Source of the DNA: Agromyces bauzanensis
Lineage (GTDB): Bacteria; Actinomycetota; Actinomycetes; Actinomycetales; Microbacteriaceae
DNA length: 64,000 nt
Assembly (NCBI RefSeq): GCF_014645655.1
Contig: NZ_BMMD01000004.1
Coordinates: 1 to 64,000 of the forward strand
Direction: 5' to 3'
In this document: positions 8,575 through 19,967 of the stretch, piece after piece
Layout: every line of letters begins with the position of its first letter
Position numbering within the stretch: position 1 is the first letter of the stretch
Translations under genes and position numbers: made by a program
Notes under the pieces: model-generated
Seen by the model: only the letters and a program-made list of their open reading frames with translations
Told to the model about the DNA's origin: nothing
The model's database searches: none

Positions 8575-9330
8575 ATGGCCGATCCCGACGCCCGACGCGA
8601 GCCCGACGACCAGCCAGCGGATGCCGCAGGCCCCGAGCAGGACGGCGCGAACGAGTTCGGCCGGCAGCTCGCGGCCGCGGCCGAGCGCTCCGGGCTCGGC
8701 GGCATCGCCCGCGAGGAGACCCTGACGGGTCGCGACCTGCTCGGCGCACTCGGGGGCGTGCGCGGCCTCGCCGAGGCGATCCTGCCCGGCCTCGTGTTCC
8801 TCGTCGTCTACACGTTCACCAAGGAGCTCGTGCCCGCGCTCGCGGCCTCCATCGGCCTCGCCGTGATCTTCACGGTCGTGCGGCTCGTACGCCGGAGCGG
8901 ACCGACGCAGGCCATCGCGGGACTCGTCGGGGTCGGGGCATCCGCTGCCCTCGCCCTCTGGACCGGGCGAGCCGAGGACAACTACGTGCTCGGCTTCTAC
9001 ACGAATGCCGCCTATGCCGTCGCGCTGCTCGTGTCGCTCCTCGTGGGGTGGCCGCTCATCGGCCTCATCGTCGGGTTCCTCGTCGGCGACGGCACCTCGT
9101 GGCGCACGGAACGTCGCAGGCTGCAGGCCATGCAGTTCCTCACGCTCGTCTGGATCGGACTCTTCGCGGCGCGACTCGTCGTGCAGGTGCCGTTCTATTT
9201 CGCCGGGAACGTGGAGGCGCTCGGGGCCACGCGCCTGCTGATGGGCGTGCCGCTGTACGCACTCGTGCTGGTGTTCACGTGGCTCGTCGTGCGGGCGGTG
9301 TACCCGTCGTCACCACGATCGCCTCAGTGA
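8575..9330 (+). CDS. DUF3159 family membrane protein
   Basis: A 251-residue protein with a ~50-residue charged N-terminus and about six hydrophobic segments (roughly 68-105, 120-140, 148-178, 190-210 and 222-243). GVRGLAEAILPGLVF and the GTSWR-WR-type loop mark it as DUF3159. Function is unknown. It starts 4 bp after DUF3710 and is the last member of the dut operon. The acnA control region begins right after its stop. Confidence 0.88.
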   Translation: MADPDARREPDDQPADAAGPEQDGANEFGRQLAAAAERSGLGGIAREETLTGRDLLGALGGVRGLAEAILPGLVFLVVYTFTKELVPALAASIGLAVIFTVVRLVRRSGPTQAIAGLVGVGASAALALWTGRAEDNYVLGFYTNAAYAVALLVSLLVGWPLIGLIVGFLVGDGTSWRTERRRLQAMQFLTLVWIGLFAARLVVQVPFYFAGNVEALGATRLLMGVPLYALVLVFTWLVVRAVYPSSPRSPQ

Positions 9331-9336
9331 TAGAGT

Positions 9337-9354
9337 TATCTCGACATCAAGATA
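9337..9354. promoter_or_regulatory. 18-bp palindromic operator candidate upstream of acnA
   Basis: TATCTCGACATCAAGATA has near-perfect dyad symmetry (half-site TATCTYGA) and stands out as AT-rich in this DNA. It lies 31 nt before the acnA start and just after the DUF3159 stop. It does not match the AcnR consensus of corynebacteria. It is probably a repressor or activator site, or overlaps the promoter; the regulator is unknown. Confidence 0.5.
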
Positions 9355-9385
9355 AATACGCGTCATCCGCGAAGGAGAGGACATC

Positions 9386-12214
<2,829 letters not shown>

Positions 12215-12298
12215 CTCGTAGCTCGCAGCTCGCGAATCGGGGTGGTCGGCACTCGCCCACCGCCCCGGACTCTGCCCGGCCTCCCAGAATGCCCGGCG

Positions 12299-12304
12299 TA
12301 GACT
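12299..12304 (+). promoter_or_regulatory. -10 element of the dxs promoter
   Basis: TAGACT lies 46 nt before the dxs ATG. The leader between them contains GGAGGC as ribosome site. Confidence 0.4.
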
Positions 12305-12350
12305 CGATTCGATCCGCGGCACCCGCCGCGAGCACCCGGAGGCGCCACCC

Positions 12351-14297
12351 ATGACCCTGCTCGAGACGATCTCAGGACCACGCGACCTCGACGCGCTGGA
12401 CCAGGAGCAGCTCGAGCAGCTGGCCCGTGAGGTGCGCGAGTACCTCGTCGCATCCGTCTCGAAGACCGGGGGCCACCTCGGCCCGAACCTCGGCGTCGTG
12501 GAGATGACGATCGCCATCCACCGCGTCTTCGACTCGCCGCGCGACGCCATCGTGTTCGACACCGGTCACCAGTCGTACGTGCACAAGCTGCTCACGGGCC
12601 GCAAGGACCTCTCGACGCTCCGTCAGACCGGCGGGCTCGCGGGCTACCCGCAGCGCTCCGAGTCCGAGCACGACATCGTCGAGAGCTCGCACGCCTCCAG
12701 CTCGCTGTCGTGGGCCGACGGCATCTCGAAGGCGTTCGAGATGACCGGCCAGTACGACCGGCACGTGGTCGCCGTCGTCGGCGACGGCGCACTGACGGGC
12801 GGCATGACGTGGGAGGCGCTCAACAACATCTCCGACGACAACACACGCCGGCTCGTCGTGGTCGTGAACGACAACGGCCGGTCGTACGCGCCCACCATCG
12901 GCGGCATGGCCAGGTTCCTGAACTCCGTGCGCACCAAGCAGACCTACCGCGCCCTGCACCTGTCGAGCCGCCGTGCGTTCGACCGGATGGGCGGGCCCGC
13001 GCGAGCGTTCTATCGCGGCGTCCGCGGCGGCCTGCACGGGTTCCTCAGCCGGTTCACCAACAACGAGGCGCTGTACTCCAACCTCGACATCAAGTACATC
13101 GGGCCGATCGACGGACACGACGAGCGCGCCATGGAGGAGGCGCTCCGACAGGCCAAGGACTACGGGGCGCCCGTCATCGTACACGCCATCACCGACAAGG
13201 GCCGCGGTTACGAGCCCGCACGCAACGACATCGCCGACCAGTTCCACGCGGTCGGCCAGATCGACCCCGAGACGGGGGAGTCGCTCGAATCCTCGTCGGC
13301 CCCGTCATGGACGAGCGTGTTCGCCGACGAGCTCGTGCGCCTCGCCGAGCACGACGAGCGCCTGGTCGGCATCACCGCGGCGATGCTCCGCCCGACGGGA
13401 CTGCACCGCATGGCCGAGCGGTTCCCGAGCCGAGTCTTCGACGTCGGCATCGCCGAGCAGCACGCCGCCACCTCTGCGGCCGGCCTCGCGTTCGGCGGCC
13501 TCCATCCCGTCGTCGCCGTCTACGCCACGTTCATCAACCGCGCCTTCGATCAGGTGCTCATGGATGTCGCGCTGCACAAGGCCGGCGTGACGTTCGTGCT
13601 CGACCGCGCCGGCGTCACGGGCCCCGACGGACCGAGTCACCACGGCGTCTGGGACCTCTCGATCCTGCAGGTCGTGCCCGGCATCCGCATCGCCGCGCCG
13701 CGCGACTCCGTGCGGCTCGCCGAGGAGCTGGCCGAGGCCGTGGCCGTCCAGGACGGCCCCACCGTGCTTCGGTTCCCGAAGGGCACGGTGGGCGTCGACT
13801 ACGACGCCGCGCGTCGCACGCACGACGGCGTCGACGTGCTCGCCGAGTCGGGTCGCAGGGACGTTCTGCTCGTCACGGTCGGCCCCATGGCGGGCATCGG
13901 CCTCGAGGTCGCCGAGCGCCTCGAAGCCCACGGCATCGGCGCCACCGTCGTGGATCCGCGCTGGGTCGTCCCGGTGCCGGCGAGCGTCGTCGACCTCGCC
14001 CGCGAGCACCGCATCGTCGTGAGCCTCGAGGACGGCATCCGGGTGGGAGGCATCGGCACGCGCATCCGGCAGGACCTCCGCGAAGCGGGTGTCGACACGG
14101 CGGTCACCGAGATCGGCCTGCCCGACGAGTTCCTCGAGCACGGCTCGCGCAGCGACATCCTCGAGCGCGTCGGCCTCACGCCGCAGCACATCGCGCGCGA
14201 CGTCACGGCCATGGTGCTCGGATCGAAGCTGCCGCATGCCCGTGCCGCGAGGCTCGAGCGCGTCTCGAGCGATACGCGACCGCAGCCCCGGGTCTGA
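12351..14297 (+). CDS. dxs: 1-deoxy-D-xylulose-5-phosphate synthase
   Basis: Thiamine-diphosphate enzyme that condenses pyruvate and glyceraldehyde 3-phosphate, the entry step of the MEP isoprenoid pathway. The 648-residue protein shows the transketolase order: FDTGHQSYVHKLLTGR near residues 66-81, the ThDP/Mg motif GDGALTGGMTWEALNN at about 143-158, the pyrimidine-binding domain (ERFPSRVFDVGIAEQHA, with the catalytic Glu) and a C-terminal domain. ATG with GGAGGC upstream. It stands alone between acnA and a convergent accessory operon. Confidence 0.97.
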   Translation: MTLLETISGPRDLDALDQEQLEQLAREVREYLVASVSKTGGHLGPNLGVVEMTIAIHRVFDSPRDAIVFDTGHQSYVHKLLTGRKDLSTLRQTGGLAGYPQRSESEHDIVESSHASSSLSWADGISKAFEMTGQYDRHVVAVVGDGALTGGMTWEALNNISDDNTRRLVVVVNDNGRSYAPTIGGMARFLNSVRTKQTYRALHLSSRRAFDRMGGPARAFYRGVRGGLHGFLSRFTNNEALYSNLDIKYIGPIDGHDERAMEEALRQAKDYGAPVIVHAITDKGRGYEPARNDIADQFHAVGQIDPETGESLESSSAPSWTSVFADELVRLAEHDERLVGITAAMLRPTGLHRMAERFPSRVFDVGIAEQHAATSAAGLAFGGLHPVVAVYATFINRAFDQVLMDVALHKAGVTFVLDRAGVTGPDGPSHHGVWDLSILQVVPGIRIAAPRDSVRLAEELAEAVAVQDGPTVLRFPKGTVGVDYDAARRTHDGVDVLAESGRRDVLLVTVGPMAGIGLEVAERLEAHGIGATVVDPRWVVPVPASVVDLAREHRIVVSLEDGIRVGGIGTRIRQDLREAGVDTAVTEIGLPDEFLEHGSRSDILERVGLTPQHIARDVTAMVLGSKLPHARAARLERVSSDTRPQPRV

Positions 14298-14309
14298 CGC
14301 GGGCGGTCG

Positions 14310-14984
14310 TCACGGCGTGAGCAGTTCGGCGTCGGGGAGCACGCGCAGCTCGAGCGTCAGGCTCGAAGGACGGTCGATGTCGATTCGGACGCCGCCGAAC
14401 GGACCGTCGGGCTCGGCGACGTGGCCGTCTTCGGTGCTGACGCTCGACAGGACGAGGTTCTCGAAGTCGGGGGCGGCGATATTCGGGCGCGCCCGATCGA
14501 ACGCCGAGGCGTCGAATCGGTAGGTTCCGCGCTGCACGCGCAGGGTGAGCTCGGGTGCGTCGAGTCCGCGGCGGAAGAAGAACGCGTCGACGGTGCCTGC
14601 GTCGCGTCGGCGCAGGAGCGGCTCGAACCGGTCCGGAACCCCGGAGAGGTGAAGTGGGTCGATCGTGATCGACATCTGCCGATGCGCGACGTCCGGTGCG
14701 ACGACGCTGCAGGAGAGGGACACGAGATCGTCGGAGCGGATCACGAGCGCGGTGTCGCGGCCATCCGGGCGCACCTGCGCGTGCACCACGGCGAGCACAT
14801 CGACGCTCACCCGGCCGACCGCCATCAGGGGACCCGATTGCCGGCCGACATCCACCTCGAACCGACCGTCGGTCGACGTGTCGGTGGCCCCGACCACCGG
14901 CGAACCCGTCTCCGGTACCACGAGGACGCGCTGTGCGGCGACGGGAACGTCGTCGAGCCGCAGCACACCCCGGACGCGCGTCAT
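14310..14984 (-). CDS. Uncharacterised beta-rich protein, partner of the annexin-repeat protein
   Basis: I do not recognise this 224-residue protein. Residues 1-60 (VRGVLRLDDVPVAAQRVLV, then DTSTDGRFEVDVG) resemble a carboxypeptidase-regulatory or transthyretin-like beta sandwich, in which such STDGRFEV strands are typical. The rest alternates short beta strands (ISIT/LTLRVQRGTYRF/LTLELRV) with no transmembrane segment and no signal peptide. Its ATG overlaps the upstream annexin-repeat gene's stop by 4 nt (ATGA), so the two are co-translated and probably work together. Base composition matches the neighbours. Confidence 0.7.
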   Translation of the reverse strand: MTRVRGVLRLDDVPVAAQRVLVVPETGSPVVGATDTSTDGRFEVDVGRQSGPLMAVGRVSVDVLAVVHAQVRPDGRDTALVIRSDDLVSLSCSVVAPDVAHRQMSITIDPLHLSGVPDRFEPLLRRRDAGTVDAFFFRRGLDAPELTLRVQRGTYRFDASAFDRARPNIAAPDFENLVLSSVSTEDGHVAEPDGPFGGVRIDIDRPSSLTLELRVLPDAELLTP

Positions 14985-16375
14985 TGTACGTACGCGAACT
15001 TCGGATAGAGGGAGATGAGCACGGACTTGAAGTGGGCGGGCATGCCCGACACCTTACCCGGACCGCCGCCCTTGGTCGTTCTCGTGCTCGAGGTCTTCGA
15101 CGTGTAGGCCCATTCGACGACGACCGTCGTGTGGTAGACCGTGTTGTAGTCCTGCACGAGGAACTGGTCGAAGTGGTCGCGTTCGACGACCTTCGTGGCA
15201 CCGCCGTCGAACTGCGCCGAGACGATGGAGCCGAACTCCGACGGACGGTCGTAGATCACCGTCGAGGTCGGCGTGCGGATGTCGACGCCCGCACTCTCGT
15301 AGAAGGGGTCGTCGGCGCTGGCCGAATCGATCGTGCGAATGGGGCTGGACGGATCGGTGGTGAGCGACATCGTGCCCTTCGTGGTCGGAATGCCGCCCTG
15401 GCTCACGAAGGCCGATGAGCCATCGGCCTGGGTCGCGACGACTTCCGACCAGAGGAACTGGATCCACCCCGTGTCCGGCGCGAGCGCGCCCTCGTATCCG
15501 ACGGTGAACCCTCCGGGGTACGCGGCGCCGCTCGGCAGCGTGAAATCGGCGCCGCTGCGCACCGAGACCTTTCCGCCCGGGATCGTGCCCGCGTGCTCTT
15601 CCGTGCCGGGTGAGCCCGGCACGACCTCCGCTGTCGGCGCCCGCGGTGCGGGTGCGTGGAGCAGGTACAAGGCGTATGCCGCCTCGTCCGAACTCATCTC
15701 GTCGGCGATGTCGGCCGCGAGTCCTCTGCCCGTGAGGCCGCCGCTGTACTCCGTGTCGTACGTGCTCGACAGCTTCGCGGTCCGCATCTGATCTCGTCCC
15801 ATGGGGATGAGCGCCGAATAGACCGCTTCCTCGTCGGTGCCGAGTCGATCCATCGCGCCGTGGAGCGTGCGCGCCGCGGCCTTGTAGTCGGCGTCCGAGG
15901 CCGGCGCCGCCTTCACTGCCGAGCCCGACACCCCCAGCAGTTCGAGCGCGAGCGCGAGCTCGGTGCCGCTCATCTCCGAGCGGATGGCCGACTCGAGGTC
16001 GGCGGCGTGGGCCGTACGGTAGGCGGCCTTGAGCTTGGCGATTGCGGCGGCGTCCTTGTCGAGTTCCTGCAGAGACACGAAGATCGCCTCTTCGTCGGTT
16101 CCCCAGCGATCCATCGCTCGATGCATACGTTCGGCGAGCGCAGAGATGTCGTCGCCGCTGAGCGCGACCCGCTGCACAGTGACGGGGGCCCGTTGCACGA
16201 GCGGTCCGAGGAAGTCGCCGGTCGCGAGCATCGACTCGGCGACGGCGACGTTGCCCGCGCGTCGCTGCATCGAAACGAACCGGTCGACGACGGTCGGCAC
16301 AGGTGCGCTGCGGTTCACCCCGCGTGTCGGCACCGACGGGTGACCACGGTCCGATCGCGCTCGCCCGTGCTCCAT
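14981..16375 (-). CDS. Annexin-repeat protein with an eCIS/DUF4157-cargo-like N-terminus
   Basis: A 464-residue protein. Near residues 30-65, SMQRRAGNVAVAESML followed by VQRAPVTVQRV matches the QR-AGN-AV...VQR leader of proteins that accompany DUF4157 and extracellular contractile injection systems. Two annexin-like repeats follow (about 75-145 and 160-235). Each has a loop of the GTDEEA type (RWGTDEEAIF; RLGTDEEAVY) and an exit like IRSEMSGTELALALELL. The C-terminal ~220 residues are beta-rich, Thr/Ser-rich and unlike anything I know. There is no signal peptide. A TAGGTT -10 lies 7 nt before the ATG (leaderless). A TTG three codons upstream is possible. Confidence 0.75.
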   Translation of the reverse strand: MEHGRARSDRGHPSVPTRGVNRSAPVPTVVDRFVSMQRRAGNVAVAESMLATGDFLGPLVQRAPVTVQRVALSGDDISALAERMHRAMDRWGTDEEAIFVSLQELDKDAAAIAKLKAAYRTAHAADLESAIRSEMSGTELALALELLGVSGSAVKAAPASDADYKAAARTLHGAMDRLGTDEEAVYSALIPMGRDQMRTAKLSSTYDTEYSGGLTGRGLAADIADEMSSDEAAYALYLLHAPAPRAPTAEVVPGSPGTEEHAGTIPGGKVSVRSGADFTLPSGAAYPGGFTVGYEGALAPDTGWIQFLWSEVVATQADGSSAFVSQGGIPTTKGTMSLTTDPSSPIRTIDSASADDPFYESAGVDIRTPTSTVIYDRPSEFGSIVSAQFDGGATKVVERDHFDQFLVQDYNTVYHTTVVVEWAYTSKTSSTRTTKGGGPGKVSGMPAHFKSVLISLYPKFAYVQ

Positions 16376-16382
16376 CGCGATC

Positions 16383-16388
16383 AACCTA
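16383..16388 (-). promoter_or_regulatory. -10 element for a leaderless transcript of the annexin-repeat operon
   Basis: On the minus strand TAGGTT ends 7 nt before the ATG at 16375, and there is no ribosome site between them. Confidence 0.45.
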
Positions 16389-16455
16389 CTCGCAGACCCC
16401 GAGGCGTCAAGGGCCCAACGGGTACCCGAAGGGGCAGGGCGGGGCTCGCTGATTC

Positions 16456-16487
16456 GGGGACCCCGGGGAACGGTTCCCGGGGTCCCC
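16456..16487. terminator. Strong GC hairpin downstream of the beta-oxidation operon
   Basis: A near-perfect palindrome of about 15 bp per arm (GGGGACCCCGGG... and complement, one bulged G) lies 43 bp beyond the stop of the fadB-like gene and before the annexin operon promoter, insulating the two. Confidence 0.65.
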
Positions 16488-16529
16488 GACGGGAACCGAC
16501 GGATGGGAGATTCGCGACGGCAGCTCGCG

Positions 16530-18668
16530 CTACGCGTCGACGCCCCGGATCGGCGGGTGGTGGAACGTGTCGCCGAAGACCTGCTCCGATGCGCCGACCC
16601 GGTCGAGGTACGGTGTCAGGCCGCCCATCTGGAACGGGAAGCCGGCGCCCAGGATCATGCACAGGTCGATGTCCTCCGCCGCGGCGACCACGCGGTCGTC
16701 GAGCATGAGCTTCGCCTCGCGTGCGAGACCGTCCTGCAGCCGGGCGAGGATCTCCTCGGGCGTCGAGGGGTTCTTCCCGCCGGAGACGATCTTGAGGGCG
16801 CCCTTGTCGAAGCCCGTGACCTTGCCCTTGTCGTCCTTCTCGAGCAGCTTGCCGTAGTCGGCGAGCCGGTGCAGGTTCTCGGACCGGTAGAAGCGGTCGG
16901 GAAACGCGGCGTGGTGCGTGTCGAGCACGTGCGCGCCGACCCTGAGCCCGACCAGGTCGAGCAGTTGCGACGGCGCCATCGGCAGGCCGAGGGGCGCCAT
17001 CCCCTCATCGACCGTGGCGAACGACGTGCCGTCGTCGACGGCGCGCATCGCCTCGCCGAGCAGCACCGCGAGCAGGCGGTTCACGACGAAGCCGGGGGTG
17101 TCGGCCGTGATCACCGCCGTCTTCTTGAGCTTCGCGGCGGTGACCATCGCGGTCGAGAGCGTCGCGTCGTCCGTCGCCGGGGTCTTCACGACCTCGATGA
17201 GCGGCATCACCGCGACGGGAGTGAAGAAGTGGAAGCCCACCACGCGCTCGGGGTGCGCCAGCTTCGCGCCGATCTGCTCGACCGAGAGCGACGACGTATT
17301 GGTGGCGAGCACGGCCTCGGGGGAGACGAACTGCTCCACCTCGGCGAAGACCTGCTGCTTGATCTCGAGTTCCTCGAAGACGGCCTCGATCACCCAGTCG
17401 CAGTCGGCGAAGTCGGCCTTGTCGGTGGTGCCGGTGACAAGCGCGTTCAGGCGGTTCGCCTCGTCGGGCGAGATGCGCCCCTTGTCGAGCAGCTTGTCGA
17501 CCTCGGCCGAGATGTAGCCCACGCCCTTGTCGACACGCTCCTGGTCGATGTCGGTGATGACGACGGGAACCTGCAGACGGCGCACGAACAGCAGTGCGAG
17601 CTGGCTCGCCATGTACCCGGCGCCGAGCACGCCGACCTTCGTCACGCGCTTCGCGACCGCCTTGTCGGGGGCGCCGGCGGGCCGCTTCGCGCGCTTCTGC
17701 ACCAGGTTGAAGGCGTACACGGATGCCTGGAGCTGATCGCCTGCGATGAGGTCGGCGAGCACCTCGTCCTCGCGCTCGAAGCCCTCGGCCCTCGTTCCGC
17801 TCTTCGCGGCCTTCAGGAGCTCGAGTGCGGCGTACGGGGACTTCGGCACGGTCCCGATGCGGCTCTTCAGCATCTTCGTGGCGATGCCGATGGCGGCATC
17901 CCACTTGACGAGTCGCTCGATCTTGCCCGGCTCATTCGGTCGCTTCACCTTCACGCGGCCCGAGACGACGTCGTCGGCCCACCTGATGGAGTCCTCGAGG
18001 AAGCTCACCGAGGGGAAGCGGACGTCGGCGATGCCGAGTTCGAGCACCTCGTCGGCCTTGAGCGTGCGGTTCTGCTTCAGCGGGTTCTCGATGACGACCT
18101 TGAGCGCGTTCTCGATGCCGATGAGATTCGGCAGGAGGTAGGCGCCGCCCCAGCCCGGGATGAGGCCGAGGAACACCTCGGGGAGCGCGACGGCCGGCAC
18201 CGAGGCATCCACCGTGCGGTAGTCGGCATTGAGCGCGATCTCGAGACCGCCGCCGAGCGCGAGGCCGTTGATGAACACGAACGACGGCACTCCGAGCTCC
18301 GATGCCTTGCCGAGCGCGTAGTGGCCGAGTTGGCCCATGCGCAGGGCGACCTCACGGCTCGGGATCTCGTCGACCTTGGTGAGGTCGGCGCCCGCGGCGA
18401 GGATGAAGGGCTTTCCCGTCACGGCGACGGCGTGGATCTCACCCGCGGCGGCACGATCCCGAAGCGCGTCGAGCGTCTTCGCGTACTCGAGCAGCGAGAC
18501 CGGGCCGAGCGTGTTCGGCCGGGTGTGGTCGCGACTGTTGTCGAGCGTCACGAGGGCGAGCGTCCTCCCGCCCGAGAGCGGGACGTCGCGCACGTACGAG
18601 TGCGTGACGACCTCGTCCTCTGAGAGCGCGGTGAGCGACCCGAAGTCGATCGTGGTGTAGTCGGTCAT
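16530..18668 (-). CDS. Fatty-acid oxidation multifunctional enzyme: enoyl-CoA hydratase / 3-hydroxyacyl-CoA dehydrogenase
   Basis: Catalyses hydration of enoyl-CoA and NAD-dependent oxidation of 3-hydroxyacyl-CoA. The ~712-residue protein has a crotonase domain (about 40-260) with oxyanion segments KPFILAAGADL and NGLALGGGLEIALN, and Glu in PEVFLGLIPGWGG. A Rossmann domain follows, with VGVLGAGYMASQ near 345, then C-terminal 3HCDH domains with HPERVVGFHFFTPV. MTDYTTIDFGSL is the family start. It lies 11 bp after the thiolase gene, forming the usual beta-oxidation pair. The symbol fadB or fadJ would fit, but I cannot choose between them. Confidence 0.94.
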   Translation of the reverse strand: MTDYTTIDFGSLTALSEDEVVTHSYVRDVPLSGGRTLALVTLDNSRDHTRPNTLGPVSLLEYAKTLDALRDRAAAGEIHAVAVTGKPFILAAGADLTKVDEIPSREVALRMGQLGHYALGKASELGVPSFVFINGLALGGGLEIALNADYRTVDASVPAVALPEVFLGLIPGWGGAYLLPNLIGIENALKVVIENPLKQNRTLKADEVLELGIADVRFPSVSFLEDSIRWADDVVSGRVKVKRPNEPGKIERLVKWDAAIGIATKMLKSRIGTVPKSPYAALELLKAAKSGTRAEGFEREDEVLADLIAGDQLQASVYAFNLVQKRAKRPAGAPDKAVAKRVTKVGVLGAGYMASQLALLFVRRLQVPVVITDIDQERVDKGVGYISAEVDKLLDKGRISPDEANRLNALVTGTTDKADFADCDWVIEAVFEELEIKQQVFAEVEQFVSPEAVLATNTSSLSVEQIGAKLAHPERVVGFHFFTPVAVMPLIEVVKTPATDDATLSTAMVTAAKLKKTAVITADTPGFVVNRLLAVLLGEAMRAVDDGTSFATVDEGMAPLGLPMAPSQLLDLVGLRVGAHVLDTHHAAFPDRFYRSENLHRLADYGKLLEKDDKGKVTGFDKGALKIVSGGKNPSTPEEILARLQDGLAREAKLMLDDRVVAAAEDIDLCMILGAGFPFQMGGLTPYLDRVGASEQVFGDTFHHPPIRGVDA

Positions 18669-18679
18669 CGTGGTCGTCC

Positions 18680-19888
18680 TCAGGCCTTCTTCGCTGCCCT
18701 GCGCGAGTAGTTCGGGTTCTCCCAGATCATCGTGCCGCCCTGTCCGAGGCCGACGCACATGGTCGTCATGCCGTAGCGCACGTCGGGGCGCTCTGCGAAC
18801 TGGCTCGCGAGCTGGTTCATGAGGCGGACACCCGAGGAGGCGAGCGGGTGGCCGACCGCGATGGCACCGCCCCACGGGTTGATGCGCGGGTCGTCGTCGG
18901 CGATGCCGTAGTGCTCGAGGAACGAGAGCACCTGCACGGCGAACGCCTCATTGATCTCGATGAGGTCGATGTCCTCGATCTTCAGGCCCGCCTTGCGGAG
19001 CGCCTTCTCGGTGGCGGGAATCGGCCCGATGCCCATGATCTCGGGGTCGACGCCCGCGAATGCGAAGCTCAGCAGCTTCATCTTGGGGGCGAGACCGAGC
19101 TCCTTGGCGACGGCGCCGGAGGCGAGCATCGCGGCGGTGGCTCCGTCGTTGAGACCCGACGCGTTGCCGGCGGTCACCCGTCCGTGGGGACGGAACGGCG
19201 TCTTCAGCCCGGCGAGTCCTTCGAGCGAGGTCTCGGGGCGCATGACCTCGTCGCGGGTCGCGAGACCCCAGCCCTCCTCGGTACGGATGGCGACGGGGAC
19301 GAGGTCCTGCTGGATCTTTCCGGCCTCGTAGGCCGCGGCGGTCTTCTGCTGGCTCGCAAGGGCGAACCGATCGCTGCGCTCCTTGGTGAGCTGCGGGAAC
19401 CGGTCGTGGATCCGCTCGGCGGTCGCGCCCATCACGAGCGCGTCTTCGCCGACGAGCTTCTCACTGACGAACCGCGGGTTGGGGTCGACGCCCGACCCGA
19501 TCGGGTGGTGGCCCATGTGCTCGACCCCACCGGCAATGGCGAGATCGTACATGCCGAACCCGATCGAGCTCGACATCATCGCCGCAGCCGTCATGGCGCC
19601 CGCGCACATGCGGTCGATGGCGAAGCCCGGAACGGACTTCGGGATGCCGGCGAGGATCGCCGCGGACCGGCCGATCGTGAGGCCCTGGTCGCCCGTCTGC
19701 GTCGTGGCGGCGATCGCGACGTCGTCGATGCGATCCTTCGGCACGCTGGGGTTGCGTTCCAGCAATCCGACGATCGCCTTCACCACGAGGTCATCTGCCC
19801 TCGTGTTCCAGTACATGCCCTTCTCGCCGGCTCGTCCGAACGGGGTGCGGACCCCGTCGACGAAGACGACTTCAGCTCGTTCAGCCAC
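18680..19888 (-). CDS. fadA: Thiolase (acetyl-CoA C-acyltransferase)
   Basis: Cleaves 3-ketoacyl-CoA with CoA to acetyl-CoA and a shortened acyl-CoA, the last step of beta-oxidation. The 402 residues include the acylated Cys95 (IDRMCAGAMT), the GHPLASSGVR histidine and the second cysteine in TTMCVGLGQGG. GTG start with GAGGGAG upstream. It is first in a two-gene operon with the multifunctional hydratase/dehydrogenase and has its own promoter-like TAGGAT. Confidence 0.94.
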   Translation of the reverse strand: MAERAEVVFVDGVRTPFGRAGEKGMYWNTRADDLVVKAIVGLLERNPSVPKDRIDDVAIAATTQTGDQGLTIGRSAAILAGIPKSVPGFAIDRMCAGAMTAAAMMSSSIGFGMYDLAIAGGVEHMGHHPIGSGVDPNPRFVSEKLVGEDALVMGATAERIHDRFPQLTKERSDRFALASQQKTAAAYEAGKIQQDLVPVAIRTEEGWGLATRDEVMRPETSLEGLAGLKTPFRPHGRVTAGNASGLNDGATAAMLASGAVAKELGLAPKMKLLSFAFAGVDPEIMGIGPIPATEKALRKAGLKIEDIDLIEINEAFAVQVLSFLEHYGIADDDPRINPWGGAIAVGHPLASSGVRLMNQLASQFAERPDVRYGMTTMCVGLGQGGTMIWENPNYSRRAAKKA

Positions 19889-19922
19889 GCTGCAGCTCCC
19901 TCGTTTCGGTCAGGATGCCTCG

Positions 19923-19928
19923 ATCCTA
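19923..19928 (-). promoter_or_regulatory. -10 element of the thiolase operon
   Basis: TAGGAT on the minus strand, 34 nt before the thiolase GTG. The leader carries GAGGGAGC. Confidence 0.4.
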
Positions 19929-19967
19929 TGAAAGCCATCGGAGAGGGGCGGAATCGCTTGACGGAAC

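Noticed and set aside
9337-9354. AcnR operator before acnA
   Set aside because: The corynebacterial AcnR consensus (CAGNAC-type half-sites) is not present; only the generic palindrome is reported.
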